From Bacteroidales bacterium (GTDB lineage: Bacteria; Bacteroidota; Bacteroidia; Bacteroidales; P3): a stretch of DNA of 18,049 nt. The stretch is taken from NCBI GenBank assembly GCA_017560705.1, contig JAFZEK010000299.1, forward strand, positions 1 to 18,049, given 5' to 3'. Position 1 is the stretch's first letter, and each line of letters opens with the position of its first letter. Made by a program: the position numbers and the translations under genes. Shown piece after piece: positions 1 through 8,056 of the stretch. The notes under the pieces were generated by a model, which searched no databases, was not told the origin of the DNA, and was given only the letters and a program-made list of their open reading frames with translations.

Positions 1-172
1 CAATCATTTGCTTCGGTGTATTTTTTATAATTTCTTGTATCTTAAAGTTTCTTGCTTCGTCCACCAATTGCATGCTACCCTTTGGTAAATTCATAGCATC
101 CAAAAGTTCATCAGTTTCCAATTGCACTAAAATATCAGTAAGTGCATTACCTAGTCCTAATATTTTCTTCAT
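1..172 (-). CDS. PfkB/ribokinase-family carbohydrate (or adenosine) kinase, N-terminal fragment
   Basis: This is the first 57 codons of a minus-strand gene cut by the left edge of the window. The protein begins MKKILGLGNALTDILVQLET and continues with LPKGSMQLVD (about residues 29-38). The GxGNAxxDxLV start followed by the PKGxMxLVD strand is the N-terminal substrate-binding part of PfkB-family kinases, which phosphorylate sugars or nucleosides with ATP. The catalytic DTxGAGD region lies outside the window, so the substrate cannot be assigned. I chose the ATG at 172 because family members start just before this glycine-rich strand. In-frame ATGs also exist at 208 and 229 and would add an atypical leader. 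The gene follows yicC in the same direction after a 208-bp gap and is probably not co-transcribed tightly with it. The family call is fairly sure; the precise enzyme is open. Confidence 0.8.
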   Translation of the reverse strand, partial: MKKILGLGNALTDILVQLETDELLDAMNLPKGSMQLVDEARNFKIQEIIKNTPKQMI

Positions 173-284
173 GTCTAATATGTTTTTATTCCATCCTTTA
201 ATCAGCATATTTTCAATGCTGAAAGACATACTAGATAAGGTAACACATCCTCTATAACAAAAGCATTAAATATTCATCAAGATG

Positions 285-378
285 CCGATGTCATTCCATC
301 CCCGATGCAGATACACTTACATCGGAGTAGAAAACAGAAAATAATCCCCGAGGAATATGCAACCCTATCTCGTAGTAA
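285..378. repeat. Degenerate CG-anchored intergenic repeat (copy A)
   Basis: In the gap between yicC and the PfkB gene, CG-containing motifs recur at irregular 17-26 bp steps: CG at 286, 303, 323, 349 and 371. One pair forms an inverted repeat, CCGATG (302-307) and CATCGG (320-325). The words TCGGAGTAGAAAA (322-334) and GAGGAATATGCAA (350-362) resemble TCGAGTAGAAA (9957-9967) and AGGAATGCAAAT (9729-9740) in the large gap at 9301-10625. I see no open reading frame or intrinsic terminator here. The function is unknown. Confidence 0.45.
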
Positions 379-380
379 AT

Positions 381-1250
381 TTACAATATATTACCCAATT
401 GTTCTTTTATCTTCTCTAGTTCATCTTTCATTTCCACCACTAGTCTCTGAATATCGGCATTATTAGCCTTGGAGCCCATAGTGTTTATCTCTCTTCCTAT
501 TTCTTGAACTACAAAACCTAGTTTCTTACCCACACATTCTCCTTCATCTATAACCTCATTGAAATAGTCCAAATGTTTTTTAAGTCTCACCTTCTCTTCG
601 GTTATATCTAATTTTTCTAGATAATAGATAAGTTCTTGTGTAAAACGGTTTTCATCCACTTTTACCTCTAGTTCCGAGAAATACTTGTACATCCTTTCTT
701 TGACTTGAGTAATTCTCTCTTCTTCGTAAAGAGGAACTTTGGAAAGTTTTTCTTCTATTAAACCTATACGATAGATGAAATCTTTTTTCAAAATCTCGCC
801 TTCCTCCAATCTGAAATCATCCACAGCACTGATAGCTTTATCAATGTTTTGGAAAATCACATCCAAAACCTCACTATCAAGCTCCTTTATGTCGGGACAA
901 GCCCATACATCAGATAAAGCCAATACTGCCGACAATGTCTCGCTAGGGTTTTGCTGCACGCCCAATACAGACTGAAGTTGTTGGCAATCGGCATAATGCA
1001 TAGCAGCCACATCAATGTTCATGCGTGAAGTTGGGACAGCTTTATCATTTTCCTCCGTAAGAGTAAAATCTATTTTTCCCCTATTCAAGCGACCAAGCAT
1101 GGAGCGTATTTCCAAATCCTTCTCTTTATAAAGAATAGGAATTTTAGTATTTATATCAAGTTGTTTACTATTTAAAGTCTTTATTTCTACAGAGTATAGC
1201 GTGTTCTCTATTTCAAATTGAACCTTCGCAAAACCAGTCATTGATTTCAT
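381..1250 (-). CDS. YicC/YloC-family endoribonuclease
   Basis: A 289-residue protein of normal length for the family. It opens with MKSMTGFAKV, the signature MTGF/Y start of the YicC-like N-terminal domain, followed by the VEIKTLNSKQLD strand (about 21-32), equivalent to the family's R-S-L-N-S-R-x-L-D motif. The C-terminal DUF1732 region carries GREINTMGSKAN (252-263) and ends in KIKEQLGNIL. E. coli YicC and B. subtilis YloC are known endoribonucleases involved in RNA turnover, so a cytoplasmic RNase role is inferred here. The start codon follows a 42-bp gap after the apbE stop, with no Shine-Dalgarno, as for most genes here. In many Bacteroidota yicC is directly followed by gmk and nadD. Here nadD lies about 7 kb upstream and no gmk is visible. 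Confidence 0.93.
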   Translation of the reverse strand: MKSMTGFAKVQFEIENTLYSVEIKTLNSKQLDINTKIPILYKEKDLEIRSMLGRLNRGKIDFTLTEENDKAVPTSRMNIDVAAMHYADCQQLQSVLGVQQNPSETLSAVLALSDVWACPDIKELDSEVLDVIFQNIDKAISAVDDFRLEEGEILKKDFIYRIGLIEEKLSKVPLYEEERITQVKERMYKYFSELEVKVDENRFTQELIYYLEKLDITEEKVRLKKHLDYFNEVIDEGECVGKKLGFVVQEIGREINTMGSKANNADIQRLVVEMKDELEKIKEQLGNIL

Positions 1251-1292
1251 AGCTATATGCGTATATGAAGTTTACTTAGTGTTTAATATAGT

Positions 1293-2303
1293 TTATTTTA
1301 CAATCATCTCTTTCAACCCTTCTGTGGCAAAAGTTGCATACTCACCATTTTGATCGTATATAAAATAGGCTTCGTATTTAGGATTTTCAGCCAAAAATTC
1401 TAATGATTTTTCTAGACCCATAACCATAAAAGCCGTTGCCATAGCGTCTGCTTCCCATGCATCATTAGTCACTACCGAAACACTCAACAAAGTATGACTT
1501 ACAGGATAGCCTGTGAATGGATTAATAGTGTGAGAATACTTAACGCCGTTGTTTTCATAGTATTTTCTATAATTGCCCGATGTCACTACAGACATATCTT
1601 TTAACGCAATCTTTACATCCACCTCTTGTGTACTATATTTATCTTCGGCAGGTCGTTCTATTCCTACAATCCACAAATTGCCATCGGGTTTAACACCACG
1701 TGCAACAACTTCGCCTCCAACATCAACCAAATAAGACTCTATACCATTTGAAGCTAAAAAGTTTGCTAGCATATCCACTGAATATCCTTGTGCAATAGCG
1801 TTAAAATCCAACTCTATATCAGGATTGCTTTTCACTATAAATCCGCTATCGACAGATATTTTCTTATAGCCGACATACTGCAACAAACTATCCACAGCAA
1901 TAGAATCCAACGTCGAAGCTTTAGAAAATCCAAAGCCCCAAGCATTGACCAATTTACCTACTGTTATATCAAAATTACCATCTGTAAGTTCCGATATTTG
2001 GATAGATTTTTTATACAAATCCACCATCATTGGATTCAATGCCAAAGTCTCATTACTATTTATTTTTCTTATTAAAGAATTTTCTTCCCACAACGAAGCT
2101 GTAAGGTCAAAGGCTTTAAGCAACGAATCTACTTGTGCCTGAAAATTTCTATTTTGAGTATCATAATATGTTACAGAATAATAAGTTCCTTGAGCTTTAC
2201 CTGAAAAATGAATCTTCTTTGGAGTACTCGTAGTAGAATTACAAGCCACTACTAGTATCACCAAAGAAGCTAAACATACTATTCTCAATAATCGTTTTGA
2301 CAT
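1293..2303 (-). CDS. apbE: FAD:protein FMN transferase, ApbE family lipoprotein
   Basis: A 336-residue protein with a lipoprotein signal: a basic start, a hydrophobic stretch and the lipobox V-V-A-C with Cys21, so it should be anchored in a membrane outside the cytoplasm. ApbE proteins attach FMN covalently to threonine residues of Rnf and Nqr electron-transport subunits, using FAD and Mg2+. Family landmarks are present in order: GKAQGTYYSVTYYD (35-48), DGNFDITVG (108-116), DFNAIAQGYSVD (166-177), DVGGE (194-198), SGNYRKY (242-248), SHTINPFTGYP (257-267) and DAWEADAMATA (281-291), where the acidic residues help bind Mg2+. No flavinylation target gene (rnf or nqr) is in the window. The gene starts 13 bp after the thioesterase gene and is probably co-transcribed with it. 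Length and motifs look intact. Confidence 0.95.
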   Translation of the reverse strand: MSKRLLRIVCLASLVILVVACNSTTSTPKKIHFSGKAQGTYYSVTYYDTQNRNFQAQVDSLLKAFDLTASLWEENSLIRKINSNETLALNPMMVDLYKKSIQISELTDGNFDITVGKLVNAWGFGFSKASTLDSIAVDSLLQYVGYKKISVDSGFIVKSNPDIELDFNAIAQGYSVDMLANFLASNGIESYLVDVGGEVVARGVKPDGNLWIVGIERPAEDKYSTQEVDVKIALKDMSVVTSGNYRKYYENNGVKYSHTINPFTGYPVSHTLLSVSVVTNDAWEADAMATAFMVMGLEKSLEFLAENPKYEAYFIYDQNGEYATFATEGLKEMIVK

Positions 2304-2316
2304 ATATCTAAAAAGA

Positions 2317-2730
2317 TTAATCTGTTGTTTGTTGTTTTATCTTTGCCCCAACAATGGAAACTATAGCCACTAAAACGCCATATTCATCCGAAATATTCAC
2401 AGTGTAAAAACAATTATTCCTACCATTCTTTACACATTGAGCTTCGGCATATAGAATAGTTCCCTTTGTAGAATTGCAAAAAGAAATATTGCCAGAAACT
2501 GAAACAGTATCTATAACACAATGGTTAGCAGCCACTGCAAAAGCAAAATCAGCCAAAGTATATAGCACACCACCCATTACAGCACCCATAGCATTCCTAT
2601 GTTTTTCATCCAAATGAAGCACACATTTAGCATATTGCTCTCCCACATCTTCTATATCTATTCCCGTGGTTTGTGTGGCATACAAATCTTTAGCAAATTG
2701 CTTTTTTACAGCCTGTAGCAAATCTGGCAT
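2317..2730 (-). CDS. PaaI-family hotdog-fold acyl-CoA thioesterase
   Basis: A 137-residue single-domain hotdog protein. The core motif AMGAVMGGVLYTLAD (47-61) matches the PaaI-type N-x-x-G-x-x-x-G-G-x-x-x-x-L-A-D signature; Met52 stands where many family members have His (HGG). The remaining part, with VSVSGNISFCNST and the final strand VLVAIVSIVGAKI, fits the beta-sheet of the fold. These enzymes hydrolyse acyl-CoA thioesters in the cytoplasm and usually work as dimers or tetramers. The substrate cannot be read from the sequence, and there are no phenylacetate pathway genes nearby. The gene starts 12 bp after dapA and 13 bp before apbE, so it looks like an operon member. The family assignment is firm; a specific physiological role is not. 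Confidence 0.88.
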   Translation of the reverse strand: MPDLLQAVKKQFAKDLYATQTTGIDIEDVGEQYAKCVLHLDEKHRNAMGAVMGGVLYTLADFAFAVAANHCVIDTVSVSGNISFCNSTKGTILYAEAQCVKNGRNNCFYTVNISDEYGVLVAIVSIVGAKIKQQTTD

Positions 2731-2742
2731 TCTTATAATTAT

Positions 2743-3633
2743 TTACTTATTTTGCTCAAAGTTGGCTATAAGATTCGAAATCTTATTGTACAATGGTTTC
2801 GACACTTTAGTCAATGGCAAGCGTAAGTTATTCGAAATAATACCTTTTATTTCCATAGCAGCTTTCACACCTGCAGGATTTCCTTCTTCGAACAAAGCGT
2901 TCATGATAGGCAACAATCCATAGTGGATAGGCAAAGCATCTTGAAAATTACCCTTTAAACAGTGATTTACCATCTTAGACATTTCAGCTGGGAAAGCATT
3001 GGCTACTACCGAAATTACACCAGAAGCTCCAACTGACATCATAGGCATTGTAAGAGCATCATCACCCGAAAGCACTGAGAAGCTCTTTGGTTTATTGCGT
3101 AATATTTCCATCACTTGCCCCATATTACCCGACGCTTCTTTAGTAGCTACTATATTAGAACAATCTTCGGCTATTTGCAAAGTAGTTTCAGCAGTTATAT
3201 TAGATGCTGTTCTACCTGGTACATTATACATAATAATAGGCACTGGCGACACCTCCGAAATGCTCTTATAGTGCAAATAGATACCACGTTGCTGAGGTTT
3301 ATTGTAGTAAGGAGAAACGGACAATATACCGCTAATACCGTCAAAGTTTGTATGTTTAATTTTATCTACAATATCAAGAGTATTGTTACCTCCTATTCCT
3401 AAAACGATAGGAAGTCTGCCAGCTACAATTTCCAATATATTATCAATAAGAGCATTTCGTTCTTGCTCGCTCATTGTAGCAGCTTCACTAGTGGTTCCCA
3501 ATGCCACTATATAATCCACTTTAGCTTCAATCAAAAGCTCTATTATATTTTCTAATGTGCCAAATTCTATAGTACCTTGTTTACGAAATGGAGTTATCAA
3601 CGCCACCCCTGTTCCTGAAAAATTTGTTTTCAT
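2743..3633 (-). CDS. dapA: 4-hydroxy-tetrahydrodipicolinate synthase
   Basis: A 296-residue class I aldolase-type TIM barrel. It condenses pyruvate with aspartate semialdehyde, the first committed step towards diaminopimelate and lysine. The pyruvate Schiff-base lysine is Lys165 in ATKEASGN (163-170). The catalytic tyrosine is Tyr136 in YNVPGR (136-141), with Arg141 placed to bind the substrate carboxylate. The GTTSEAATMS loop (46-55) supplies the conserved Thr47/Thr48, and Tyr110 lies in SPYYNKPQQRG (107-117). All key residues are present and the length is normal. It follows a DUF6913-type gene by 8 bp, a pairing that I recall from other Bacteroidota, and precedes the thioesterase by 12 bp. 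Related aldolases (N-acetylneuraminate lyase, KDG aldolase) share the fold, but the GTTSE and YNVPGR loops favour DapA. Confidence 0.95.
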   Translation of the reverse strand: MKTNFSGTGVALITPFRKQGTIEFGTLENIIELLIEAKVDYIVALGTTSEAATMSEQERNALIDNILEIVAGRLPIVLGIGGNNTLDIVDKIKHTNFDGISGILSVSPYYNKPQQRGIYLHYKSISEVSPVPIIMYNVPGRTASNITAETTLQIAEDCSNIVATKEASGNMGQVMEILRNKPKSFSVLSGDDALTMPMMSVGASGVISVVANAFPAEMSKMVNHCLKGNFQDALPIHYGLLPIMNALFEEGNPAGVKAAMEIKGIISNNLRLPLTKVSKPLYNKISNLIANFEQNK

Positions 3634-3641
3634 TTCGTTCG

Positions 3642-4184
3642 TTATTTATTGATTAATGTAAGATAATGTATCACTTGCTTCATAAAATCCTCTTCAGACG
3701 AATCTGGATTCATTTTTATAAGCACGTCATATATTTTTTGATTTTCAGCTGTATCCAATGCTATTTTTACATCAGCCAATGTTTTGACTGACAAATACGA
3801 GGTTACAAAATCTTCTACGTTCGATATATTAATAAGTGTATTATATTTACGTTTGAAGAATGGTTTTAATTTAGATTTCTTTGGTATACCCCAACAATTA
3901 AGGTCGCCTTTCTTGCGGATAAGCGTAACCTTCGGATTAGTAATTATAAAATTTAATTTCGTATCCTTCTTATCTATCACCCCAAGCATAAAAACCTTCT
4001 TGCCATATTTTTCCAACACCTTTGCAATATTGTTGATAAGGTTCCATCTCTCTTCGGTGGTTACATTGAATATAATTCCAACCTTTTTAATGGAATCAAA
4101 ATTGTGCATCGTCCTAACTCGCTTTTTTGCGATAAGACGCTTCATTACACGTTTTTGCTTTTTCAACTTTAATCCTTCAAACAT
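3642..4184 (-). CDS. DUF6913-like protein of unknown function
   Basis: A 180-residue soluble protein with a strongly basic N-terminus (MFEGLKLKKQKRVMKRLIAK and several more Lys/Arg). A Rossmann-like strand and helix pattern follows: VGIIFNVTTEERWNLI (about 35-50), then KVFMLGVIDKK, then YNTLINISNVEDFVTSYLSV and a C-terminal helix MKQVIHYLTLINK. There is no signal peptide or membrane segment. From memory this matches a conserved Bacteroidota family (DUF6913) that usually sits just upstream of dapA, as here (8-bp gap). No catalytic motif can be recognised and I assign no function. The basic N-terminus could bind nucleic acid or a membrane surface, but that is only a guess. Confidence 0.75.
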   Translation of the reverse strand: MFEGLKLKKQKRVMKRLIAKKRVRTMHNFDSIKKVGIIFNVTTEERWNLINNIAKVLEKYGKKVFMLGVIDKKDTKLNFIITNPKVTLIRKKGDLNCWGIPKKSKLKPFFKRKYNTLINISNVEDFVTSYLSVKTLADVKIALDTAENQKIYDVLIKMNPDSSEEDFMKQVIHYLTLINK

Positions 4185-4207
4185 ATTTTGTTCTTTATTT
4201 TACTCTG

Positions 4208-4804
4208 TTAGAAATTTATTGTAAGCTGCTTTTCCAATGCAAAACTCTTCCTATGATACTCTGTTATACCATTAAGTGCTATTGCATCATAGTGTTTCTT
4301 TGTTGGATAGCCTTTGTTTGACTTCCAGTTATAAATTGGATACTTCTCATGCAAAGTCATCATATAATCATCTCTGTACCACTTTGCCAATATCGATGCA
4401 GCTGCTATTGATTCATATTTTCCGTCGCCTTTCACTATGCAATGATAATCTATCTTTGCATTGGTTCTAAACCTATTACCGTCAATTAGAAGTAACTCAG
4501 GAACCATGGACAACTGCTCTACTGCCATATTCATAGCCAAAAAAGAAGCATTCAAAATATTTATCTTATCTATCTCGTTGTTATCAACAAATGCCACAGC
4601 CCACGCTAAAGCATCTTTCTCTATAACATCTTTAAGCTCCGAACGCTGCTTTGAAGTCAACTTCTTAGAGTCGTTTAGAGCCTCATTCTTATAATTCTTG
4701 GGCAACACCACTGCTGCTGCACACACTGGACCAGCCAAACAACCTCTTCCAGCCTCATCACATCCTGCTTCTATCTTATCTTCCGTATATTGCGACAACA
4801 ACAT
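4208..4804 (-). CDS. rnhB: Ribonuclease HII
   Basis: A 198-residue RNase HII, which cuts the RNA strand of RNA/DNA hybrids and single ribonucleotides misincorporated in DNA. The signature CDEAGRGCLAGPV (15-27) holds the first two catalytic acids, Asp16 and Glu17. LLIDGN (105-110) holds Asp108, and AAASILAKWYRDDYM (134-148) holds the last acidic site at Asp145/Asp146. The C-terminal HRKSF (184-188) is also typical of the family. The length is normal for a bacterial RNase HII. Unlike nearly all other genes here it has a strong Shine-Dalgarno, AAAGGAG, 10 bases before ATG. It is preceded by an 84-bp gap after the membrane protein gene. Confidence 0.96.
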   Translation of the reverse strand: MLLSQYTEDKIEAGCDEAGRGCLAGPVCAAAVVLPKNYKNEALNDSKKLTSKQRSELKDVIEKDALAWAVAFVDNNEIDKINILNASFLAMNMAVEQLSMVPELLLIDGNRFRTNAKIDYHCIVKGDGKYESIAAASILAKWYRDDYMMTLHEKYPIYNWKSNKGYPTKKHYDAIALNGITEYHRKSFALEKQLTINF

Positions 4805-4814
4805 TACTTTCTTT

Positions 4815-4821
4815 CTCCTTT
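4815..4821 (-). promoter_or_regulatory. Strong Shine-Dalgarno sequence of rnhB
   Basis: On the minus strand AAAGGAG lies 10 bases before the rnhB ATG. It is a near-perfect anti-16S match. The other gene starts I checked in the window (yicC, apbE, dapA, nadD, the HU-SPOR gene, the thiamine-binding gene) show no such sequence, which is usual for Bacteroidota. It supports the chosen rnhB start and may allow independent translation. Confidence 0.6.
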
Positions 4822-4888
4822 ATAGTTAGTAGGTCGATACCATAATATTAATAACATCCATCTTCAAACGTTCTACCTCTATATCTTT

Positions 4889-5860
4889 TTATCGAAAATA
4901 AATATAGAGTATCACAGAAACTATTAGCAACACGAGAAAAACATCATAAAAAATGAGTTTCCGTTTTTGTCTCAGAATCATAATGGACAAAAAGTAGGAA
5001 AATGGAATTGAAAGGAACAATGTCTGGAGAGGAACTATAGTTGTGTATAATGCCAATACTATAGAAATTAAAAATATAGAAAATATTACATACGATTTCT
5101 TTCTATATGATATTATATTCTCCGATGAATGTGCCAAGAAGTTCATAAACGAAACAACCAATATGAGTATAAAAAATATCTCCAATACAAAGATGAACCA
5201 ACTATGAATGCCAACCACCAAATCTATAGTTCCAATACTTTGAGCTGAATAATCCAATAAAACAGTCAATTTATCAGTCATAAAACAATAAACTAGCAGT
5301 ATAATTTGAGGCAAAGCATAGCCCAAAAATATAATTATCCACTCACGCCAACTATATATCTTGTACACTAAGAACGATATTAGCAAATAGGCTAAAAAAT
5401 ACAACGACACTTGATAAAACAACGAAGCCACCGAAATCATTAAAGCAGCCGAAAACACTTTGTTCGTTGTTTTGTTCATATCGTCGCAATCCAACACATA
5501 GTTCAATGATATAAGAATAAATATGCCCGACACCAACATTGGCGATAACGTTTGCGACGGCATAGCTGATGCCATCAAAAGGCACAAAAAAGCCGGCAAA
5601 AAATTATTATGTGGTATCAACTTATGCCTATACAGCATATTGTTGAAATAAAAAGCACCAACAAGTACTATTAAGTATGCCAATATAGTAGACAACAAGG
5701 GATATGGTGAGAACAAATTATACAAGCTCTCATACAAAAAAGAATTCGTAGTCTCCATGGGCTGAGGATTTATAAAAGCCCCCATCCATAAAACAATGCT
5801 CAATACAAACGTAAGAATATATTGACCTATATAATTCGTTCTAAAAAACCTTGTTATCAT
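4889..5860 (-). CDS. DUF6427-like polytopic inner-membrane protein
   Basis: A membrane protein of about 323 residues with many hydrophobic segments, roughly nine to ten predicted helices by eye, separated by short polar loops. It begins MITRFFRTNYIGQYILTF. From memory it resembles the DUF6427 family found across Bacteroidota; no enzymatic motif is evident. I chose the ATG at 5860, which starts 2 bp after the TGA of the upstream subtilase gene. A TTG two codons earlier (5866) would overlap that stop, but Bacteroidota rarely use TTG. Either way the two genes look translationally coupled. DUF6427 genes often sit in housekeeping operons, and I would not infer a role in protease export from this spacing alone. 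Confidence 0.75.
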   Translation of the reverse strand: MITRFFRTNYIGQYILTFVLSIVLWMGAFINPQPMETTNSFLYESLYNLFSPYPLLSTILAYLIVLVGAFYFNNMLYRHKLIPHNNFLPAFLCLLMASAMPSQTLSPMLVSGIFILISLNYVLDCDDMNKTTNKVFSAALMISVASLFYQVSLYFLAYLLISFLVYKIYSWREWIIIFLGYALPQIILLVYCFMTDKLTVLLDYSAQSIGTIDLVVGIHSWFIFVLEIFFILILVVSFMNFLAHSSENIISYRKKSYVIFSIFLISIVLALYTTIVPLQTLFLSIPFSYFLSIMILRQKRKLIFYDVFLVLLIVSVILYIYFR

Positions 5861-5862
5861 AA

Positions 5863-8019
5863 TCAATTAGTTATCAAAAGTTTTTTGGTTAGTACATCTG
5901 TTTTTGTTTGCATCTTTAGCAAGTACACGCCCTTGGGCAAATGACCTACATTAAGTTCTTTATCCATAGTATTCACCTTCTCTAGCATACACTTTCCATC
6001 TATTGAATATAAAGAAATATTCACAAAACCTTCCTCTTTATAATCAATAAAAATCTTATTCTGAGCTGGATTTGGATATATCAAAAAAGATTCAGTTGAA
6101 GCAATAGGATTAATAGACACTAACTCCAAAGCTCTCTTTATAGCTTCTCTAGCATCTATCTTACCATGTCCCCAACGCACACTTACCGAATCGGTTAAAT
6201 CACCAGTTTTGTCATCTGTTCTTGCAGTTTCTATTATTATTTCTTTCACCTGTGCAGGAGTAAGATTAGGATTAGACTGCAAAATAAGAGCCACAACACC
6301 CGTTACCGCAGGCGACGACATAGAAGTACCAGACATATTGGAAAAAATATAGCCCTTTCTATTGAAAAACACACTCTTCACAGGCTCATAATACTCTGTA
6401 GTAAATGAGCTTATAGAAGAACATATATTCATACCCGGAGCGGAAATATCAGGTTTTGGATTATCTCCCAATATTGGACCATAGCTAGAAAAATAGGCTA
6501 TAGCTCCTGTTCTGCCGTCGGTTTTGTCGGGTATATGAGCTGCCACTGTAATACAACTACGTGCTGCCGCAGGCTCACTCACTCCATAATATGGATTGCC
6601 ATCTGTATAGCCTTCTATATTTTTAGAAGACAACACAGTACCCCAATTGCCCGCATGATTTTCCAATTCTACCAAGTTCCAACCATGCAACGTTTGGTTT
6701 GTAGCTGTGGCAAAAATATGTAACTTATACTCTGGTTTTATCTTCATTATAGTAACCACCCAACGGGGACGATGACTGTAAAAATCTTCTTCTTCCACAC
6801 TAATTCTATAAGGAATAGTATCAGCACCCACACACAAGAAAGTATCCAAAATAAAACTTCCCGATGTGGCAAAAAAAGGAGAACGAACCATCTCTATACT
6901 AGTGCCTTTAATACCAATTCCTGCCTCAAAAGTAGTGTAAGGCTCACCCCAAAAAGTAATAGATTGCCCTACTCCCGACGAGTGAAAATCTGCCACAGTA
7001 CGCAATGTATCTATAGTATCTGTAAATGTTTTACTTACGTGAAAACTCACATCACCATTATTTCCAGCACTAGACACAAAGACAACTCCTTGTTCAGAAT
7101 AAGCATCTATAGCCTGGCTAAGCATAGAGTTACCATCCATACTACCCATGGAATACATGCCCCAACTCATGTTCACAACCAAACGCTTACCAGCATCTTC
7201 TGCTTGCTTTTTCATCCATGCAAAAGCATCCAATGCCGCTGCCTCATCAAGCAAAAAAGAAGCGAAAAGATACTGAGCCTCAGGAGCCACCCCCCTATAC
7301 TTAGTGCCAGCACCACCACCGCCTGCTATGCCCGCCACATGCGAACCATGTGTAGCATAATCATAAAGCCCAGATGTGTCGCATTGTGCAGCTTTAAGTT
7401 CTTCTGTAGTTCTATATTCAGTGCCATAATCAAAGCCATCTGGAGCTGGACCAGATAATTTAAATTGGTCCCAAGCTTTGTAGATACGCAATTTTCGGCA
7501 AGTTGTATCATAAAAATTAGGGTGAGTATAGTCAAAGCCCCAATCAGTTATACCTATTAGCACATCTTTACCAGTATAAGGCGTGTCAAAACCAACACCC
7601 CGCTGAACACTATCTGCACCAGTGTCAAAACGCACCTGATTGCAATTAGGCACAACCTTTCTTGCCACATCATAATGCAACACAGAAGCACAAGCATCTA
7701 AAAGGTCCAATTTATCAATAGGTACACGCATGGACACTATTCCTTTCACTTGCGAATTCACTCGTACTCCATTGCATTCCAATTCTGTAGCATCAAAATT
7801 TTCCGACACTTTCGCTACAATACTTACATAGGCTACACTTCCTTTGCTAGCCACTGGATATTTGCGAGAAAGAGTAGCCAATGAACTAGTTTTGTGAGGA
7901 CTAGCCTTTAGTACCTTTAGTTCGTGCTTAAACTCGCGTGCTCGCATTCCTCCCTTATTTTGTGCTTGACAAAGGAATACAAGACTGAAAAACAATATGC
8001 TATAAATACACCTCTTCAT
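5863..8019 (-). CDS. Secreted S8 subtilisin-like serine protease with type IX secretion sorting domain
   Basis: A 718-residue exported protease. A signal peptide (MKRCIYSILFFSLVFLCQA, cleavage likely after Ala19) is followed by a propeptide-like region to about 130. The S8 catalytic domain has Asp159 (in ITDWGFD), His224 (in THGSHVAG), the oxyanion Asn320 (in SSAGNNG) and nucleophile Ser566 (in NMSGTSMSSP). Between Asn320 and Ser566 a long insert (about 325-480) forms an extra beta-rich region, as in many Bacteroidota subtilases. Residues 645-718, starting FLIYPNPAQNKIFI and ending GVYLLKMQT and KKLLITN, form a type A C-terminal sorting domain. This domain directs crossing of the outer membrane by the type IX (Por) system and is normally removed at the surface. 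The triad is complete, so an active surface or secreted protease is expected. No T9SS core gene lies in the window. Confidence 0.94.
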   Translation of the reverse strand: MKRCIYSILFFSLVFLCQAQNKGGMRAREFKHELKVLKASPHKTSSLATLSRKYPVASKGSVAYVSIVAKVSENFDATELECNGVRVNSQVKGIVSMRVPIDKLDLLDACASVLHYDVARKVVPNCNQVRFDTGADSVQRGVGFDTPYTGKDVLIGITDWGFDYTHPNFYDTTCRKLRIYKAWDQFKLSGPAPDGFDYGTEYRTTEELKAAQCDTSGLYDYATHGSHVAGIAGGGGAGTKYRGVAPEAQYLFASFLLDEAAALDAFAWMKKQAEDAGKRLVVNMSWGMYSMGSMDGNSMLSQAIDAYSEQGVVFVSSAGNNGDVSFHVSKTFTDTIDTLRTVADFHSSGVGQSITFWGEPYTTFEAGIGIKGTSIEMVRSPFFATSGSFILDTFLCVGADTIPYRISVEEEDFYSHRPRWVVTIMKIKPEYKLHIFATATNQTLHGWNLVELENHAGNWGTVLSSKNIEGYTDGNPYYGVSEPAAARSCITVAAHIPDKTDGRTGAIAYFSSYGPILGDNPKPDISAPGMNICSSISSFTTEYYEPVKSVFFNRKGYIFSNMSGTSMSSPAVTGVVALILQSNPNLTPAQVKEIIIETARTDDKTGDLTDSVSVRWGHGKIDAREAIKRALELVSINPIASTESFLIYPNPAQNKIFIDYKEEGFVNISLYSIDGKCMLEKVNTMDKELNVGHLPKGVYLLKMQTKTDVLTKKLLITN

Positions 8020-8056
8020 CCCTAGTTTATATTATTTATTATATAGTAGTCATCGC

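Noticed and set aside
72..257. Plus-strand 61-codon frame at the left edge
   Set aside because: It is antisense to the conserved N-terminus of the PfkB-family kinase, which explains the sequence better.
302..325. Intrinsic terminator after yicC from the CCGATG/CATCGG inverted repeat
   Set aside because: The stem is only 6 bp with a 12-base loop, and no T-run follows on the minus strand.
5861..5866. TTG start overlapping the subtilase stop for the DUF6427-like protein
   Set aside because: An ATG two codons further in gives a natural start (MITRFF...) and ATG is strongly preferred in this group.
6772..7458. Long plus-strand open frame of 228 codons
   Set aside because: It lies fully antisense to the subtilase gene across its catalytic region. 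The predicted product is rich in Thr, Ser, His and Cys with no domain pattern, as expected from a shadow frame.
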